Positions 63,453 through 64,000 of a stretch of 64,000 nucleotides of DNA are shown here, piece after piece. How positions within the stretch are numbered: position 1 is the first letter of the stretch; every line of letters begins with the position of its first letter. Origin of the DNA: Actinacidiphila yeochonensis CN732 (GTDB taxonomy: Bacteria > Actinomycetota > Actinomycetes > Streptomycetales > Streptomycetaceae); contig NZ_JQNR01000005.1 of the NCBI RefSeq assembly GCF_000745345.1, positions 2,790,001 to 2,854,000 on the forward strand, read 5' to 3'. The translations under genes were made by a program, and so were the position numbers. The notes beneath the pieces are model-generated. The model ran no database searches and was not told the DNA's origin. It saw only the letters and a list, made by a program, of their open reading frames with translations.

Positions 63453-64000
63453 TCACACGTCGCGGGCGTTGAGCGCGGTGAAGGCCGAGACGAGGGCGAC
63501 GGCCGTCACGCAGGCGAGCATGACGAGCTGGTGCGTGCCGTTCTGGTTCTCGCTCCCGATCATCGGCACGTGGTAGAGCGAGGCGAGGCCGTTCGGCGCG
63601 GAGTAGCGGATCATCCCCTCGCGGAACGACTCCAGGCTGGACGGCAGGAACAGCGCCACGATCAGCGGCAGCAGCACCGCCCCGAGCATCGTGGCGATCG
63701 CGCCCGCCGAGTGGCGCAGCAGCGACCCCACCGACAGGGCCAGCAGGCCGAGCAGCGCCACGTACAGGCCCACGCCGGCGGTGGCGCCGAGCCACTCGCC
63801 GCCGCTGGCGGCCGTCACGCCGTTGTGGACCGCCACGCCCACGGCCGGGGTCAGGCCCGGGTCCACCGGCTGGCCGCCGAACGCCGCGTTGTTGACGACC
63901 GCGGTGAACGCGCAGGCCAGCGTGGTGGTGACGAAGGAGACCAGGAAGAAGACGATCGCCTTGGCCGCCAGCACCCGGGACCGGCTCGGGCAGGTGGTGA
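63453..64000 (-). CDS. ABC-2 type transporter permease (3' part)
   Basis: The frame is open from the right edge to the stop at 63453, about 182 codons. Visible part: five transmembrane helices, with LAAKAIVFFLVSFVTTTLACAF near its start, VGLYVALLGLLALSVGSLLRHSAGAIATML, and SFREGMIRYSAPNGLASLYHVP in an outer loop, typical of ABC-2 permeases. The internal GTG at 63974 is not the true start because the upstream codons (SRSR and before) continue the protein. Its ATPase partner would lie to the right. Confidence 0.85.
   Translation of the reverse strand, partial: TTCPSRSRVLAAKAIVFFLVSFVTTTLACAFTAVVNNAAFGGQPVDPGLTPAVGVAVHNGVTAASGGEWLGATAGVGLYVALLGLLALSVGSLLRHSAGAIATMLGAVLLPLIVALFLPSSLESFREGMIRYSAPNGLASLYHVPMIGSENQNGTHQLVMLACVTAVALVSAFTALNARDV

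Overview
The window is high-GC actinobacterial DNA, almost certainly from Streptomyces or a close relative. Evidence: GTG and TTG starts are common, nearly every third codon position is G or C, and the right two thirds carry the conserved Streptomyces block lysA-hom-thrC-thrB-rho-LCP-rpmE-prfA-prmC-tsaC-LMW-PTP-wecA-atpIBEFHAGDC followed by a cobalamin adenosyltransferase, hydroxyacyl-CoA dehydrogenase, STAS protein, large membrane NTPase, nucS, an LLM oxidoreductase and an ABC permease.

Positions 1-26439 look like the right-hand part of an integrative and conjugative element lodged at the 3' end of a tRNA-Arg(CCG) gene. Its left arm (1-8779, minus strand) is a type IV secretion module: a VirD4/TraD-like coupling ATPase, a VirB4-like ATPase, a PrgI-like membrane protein, a TrbL/VirB6-like channel protein and a VirB2/TrbC-like pilin in one tightly overlapping operon, preceded by a sigma-region-4-like HTH protein. 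Its right arm (22370-26428, plus strand) holds a methyltransferase-like protein, a DNA methyltransferase, a small acidic protein and a large serine recombinase whose last codons run through the tRNA terminator and into the tRNA gene.

The cargo between the arms is a complete type I-B CRISPR-Cas locus on the minus strand: cas6-cas8(cst1-like)-cas7(cst2/devR-like)-cas5::cas3-cas4-cas1-cas2, then a leader and an array of 55 repeats (9222-12867) plus one decayed terminal repeat. Three things stand out. Cas5 and Cas3 are one 1037-residue polypeptide. The cas6 frame is broken at a six-G run that forms a canonical -1 slippery heptamer (G GGG GGA) in the correct frame, so Cas6 is made by frameshifting, is a recent mutant, or reflects a base-calling error. 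About 0.9 kb upstream of cas6, on the opposite strand, there is a two-repeat mini-array (degenerate repeat, 29-nt spacer, near-consensus repeat; 21999-22086) in a long apparently gene-free interval, resembling the crRNA-like regulatory or toxin-repressing RNAs known beside other type I systems.

From 26440 rightward the genes are core chromosome: a response regulator, the ArgS-related NrtL protein, lysine/threonine biosynthesis, transcription and translation termination factors (rho, prfA, prmC), tRNA modification (tsaC), cell-envelope genes (LCP ligase, WecA-like transferase), the whole F1Fo ATP synthase operon, and a mixed set ending in an ABC-2 permease cut by the right edge. Several strong hairpin terminators punctuate this region, including an unexpected one between atpD and atpC.

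All calls are by eye from sequence and translated frames; no database search was run.
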